In this document: positions 11,675-12,000 of the stretch, one piece after another
How positions within the stretch are numbered: position 1 is the stretch's first letter
How the letters are laid out: each line of letters opens with the position of its first letter
Origin: DASQVO01 sp035640715
GTDB taxonomy: Bacteria > Actinomycetota > Actinomycetes > Streptosporangiales > Streptosporangiaceae
NCBI GenBank assembly: GCA_035640715.1
Contig: DASQVO010000170.1
Coordinates: forward strand, 1 to 12,000
Reading direction: 5' to 3'
Length of the DNA stretch: 12,000 nucleotides
Program-made: the position numbers and the translations under genes
Notes under the pieces: model-generated
What the model was told of the DNA's origin: nothing
Databases searched by the model: none
Seen by the model: the letters and a program-made list of their open reading frames with translations, nothing else

Positions 11675-11758
11675 CCCTCCACGGCACGTCCCAGATCCGG
11701 GCTGAAGCCGCAGCCTCGTCAGCGGGCGTTGCAACGTCAGACCTCAACAACACACCAG

Positions 11759-12000
11759 AACCCTTTTTCGATCCTGACCAAGGGCACGCTCATCCTCCGC
11801 GACCTGGATCTGCTCACCGAGGCCGCGGAGGTCACCGAGGTGAGGCTGAACGTCTCGGTCGGTTTTGTCGATAAAGAGCTTTGGCGATCTATTGAGCCGG
11901 GCACGCCAGGCCCCGGGCGGCGGCTGGAGGTGTGCGCCACGCTGACCGGCGCGGGCCTGCGGTGCGGTGTGCTCATGGGTCCCATCGTCCCGTTCCTGTC
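11759..12000 (+). pseudogene. Second, 5'-truncated copy of the radical SAM gene (continues past window)
   Basis: Homology to the gene at 10016-11188 starts abruptly at the codon for Asn172 (NPFSILTKGTL) and stays in frame to the end of the window. The N-terminal half with the CxxxCxxC cluster is missing, so it cannot be a radical SAM enzyme as it stands. Eight substitutions occur in its first 110 bp (five silent, three changing E to D, G to R and A to V). The last 131 bp are identical to copy 1. The reading frame is open upstream to 11603 with a possible TTG at 11729 but no ribosome site. It may be the left edge of a tandem duplication with a 1230-bp unit, or a separate remnant partly homogenised by gene conversion. 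Confidence 0.85.

Noticed and set aside
11249..11734. 161-codon open frame on the minus strand as one gene
   Set aside because: Most of it is antisense to the 56-aa ORF and the CadD-like fragment; only about 34 codons near 11573-11674 look coding.

Overview
The window is very GC-rich, with strong G/C preference at third codon positions. Several genes appear leaderless, with a TANNNT box 7-8 nt before the start codon. It also carries typical actinobacterial families: DUF3040, DUF3037 with a HipA-like kinase, an Rv2578c-type radical SAM protein and 14-helix DHA2 efflux pumps. I read it as chromosomal DNA of a filamentous-type actinomycete. The genus cannot be determined from the sequence.

Left part (1-3571, all +): the end of a DUF998-type membrane protein; a short LID-less adenylate kinase followed by two hairpins; a large DHA2/EmrB-type MFS transporter with long hydrophilic tails; and an FmdB-type zinc-ribbon protein.

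Middle (3589-7268, all -): an endonuclease III-like helix-hairpin-helix protein with a ChaB-type protein upstream of it; an N-terminally truncated secreted-protein-like fragment; then a MarR regulator translationally coupled (ATGA overlap) to a second DHA2 transporter. The operator-like TAGTTGT-N6-ACAA element upstream of this transporter recurs before the first one, so the MarR protein may control both pumps, 6 kb apart.

Right part (7269-10015): a decayed coding fragment, an unrecognised 167-aa protein (+), a DUF3040 membrane protein (-), and a HipA-like kinase/DUF3037 pair (-) with an ATGA overlap and a strong terminator hairpin.

Far right (9969-12000, +): a radical SAM protein of the SplB/Rv2578c group. 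Its promoter carries a near-consensus actinobacterial/Bacillus-type LexA (SOS) box overlapping the -35 element. Downstream lies gene debris: a 56-codon ORF coupled by GTGA to a CadD-like transporter truncated after about 54 residues, then at least 242 bp of a second, 5'-truncated copy of the radical SAM gene that runs off the window. No CRISPR array, IS element, tRNA or rRNA was seen. The best candidates for new biology are the SOS-box radical SAM gene with its partial duplication, the shared MarR operator, and the HipA-like/DUF3037 couple.
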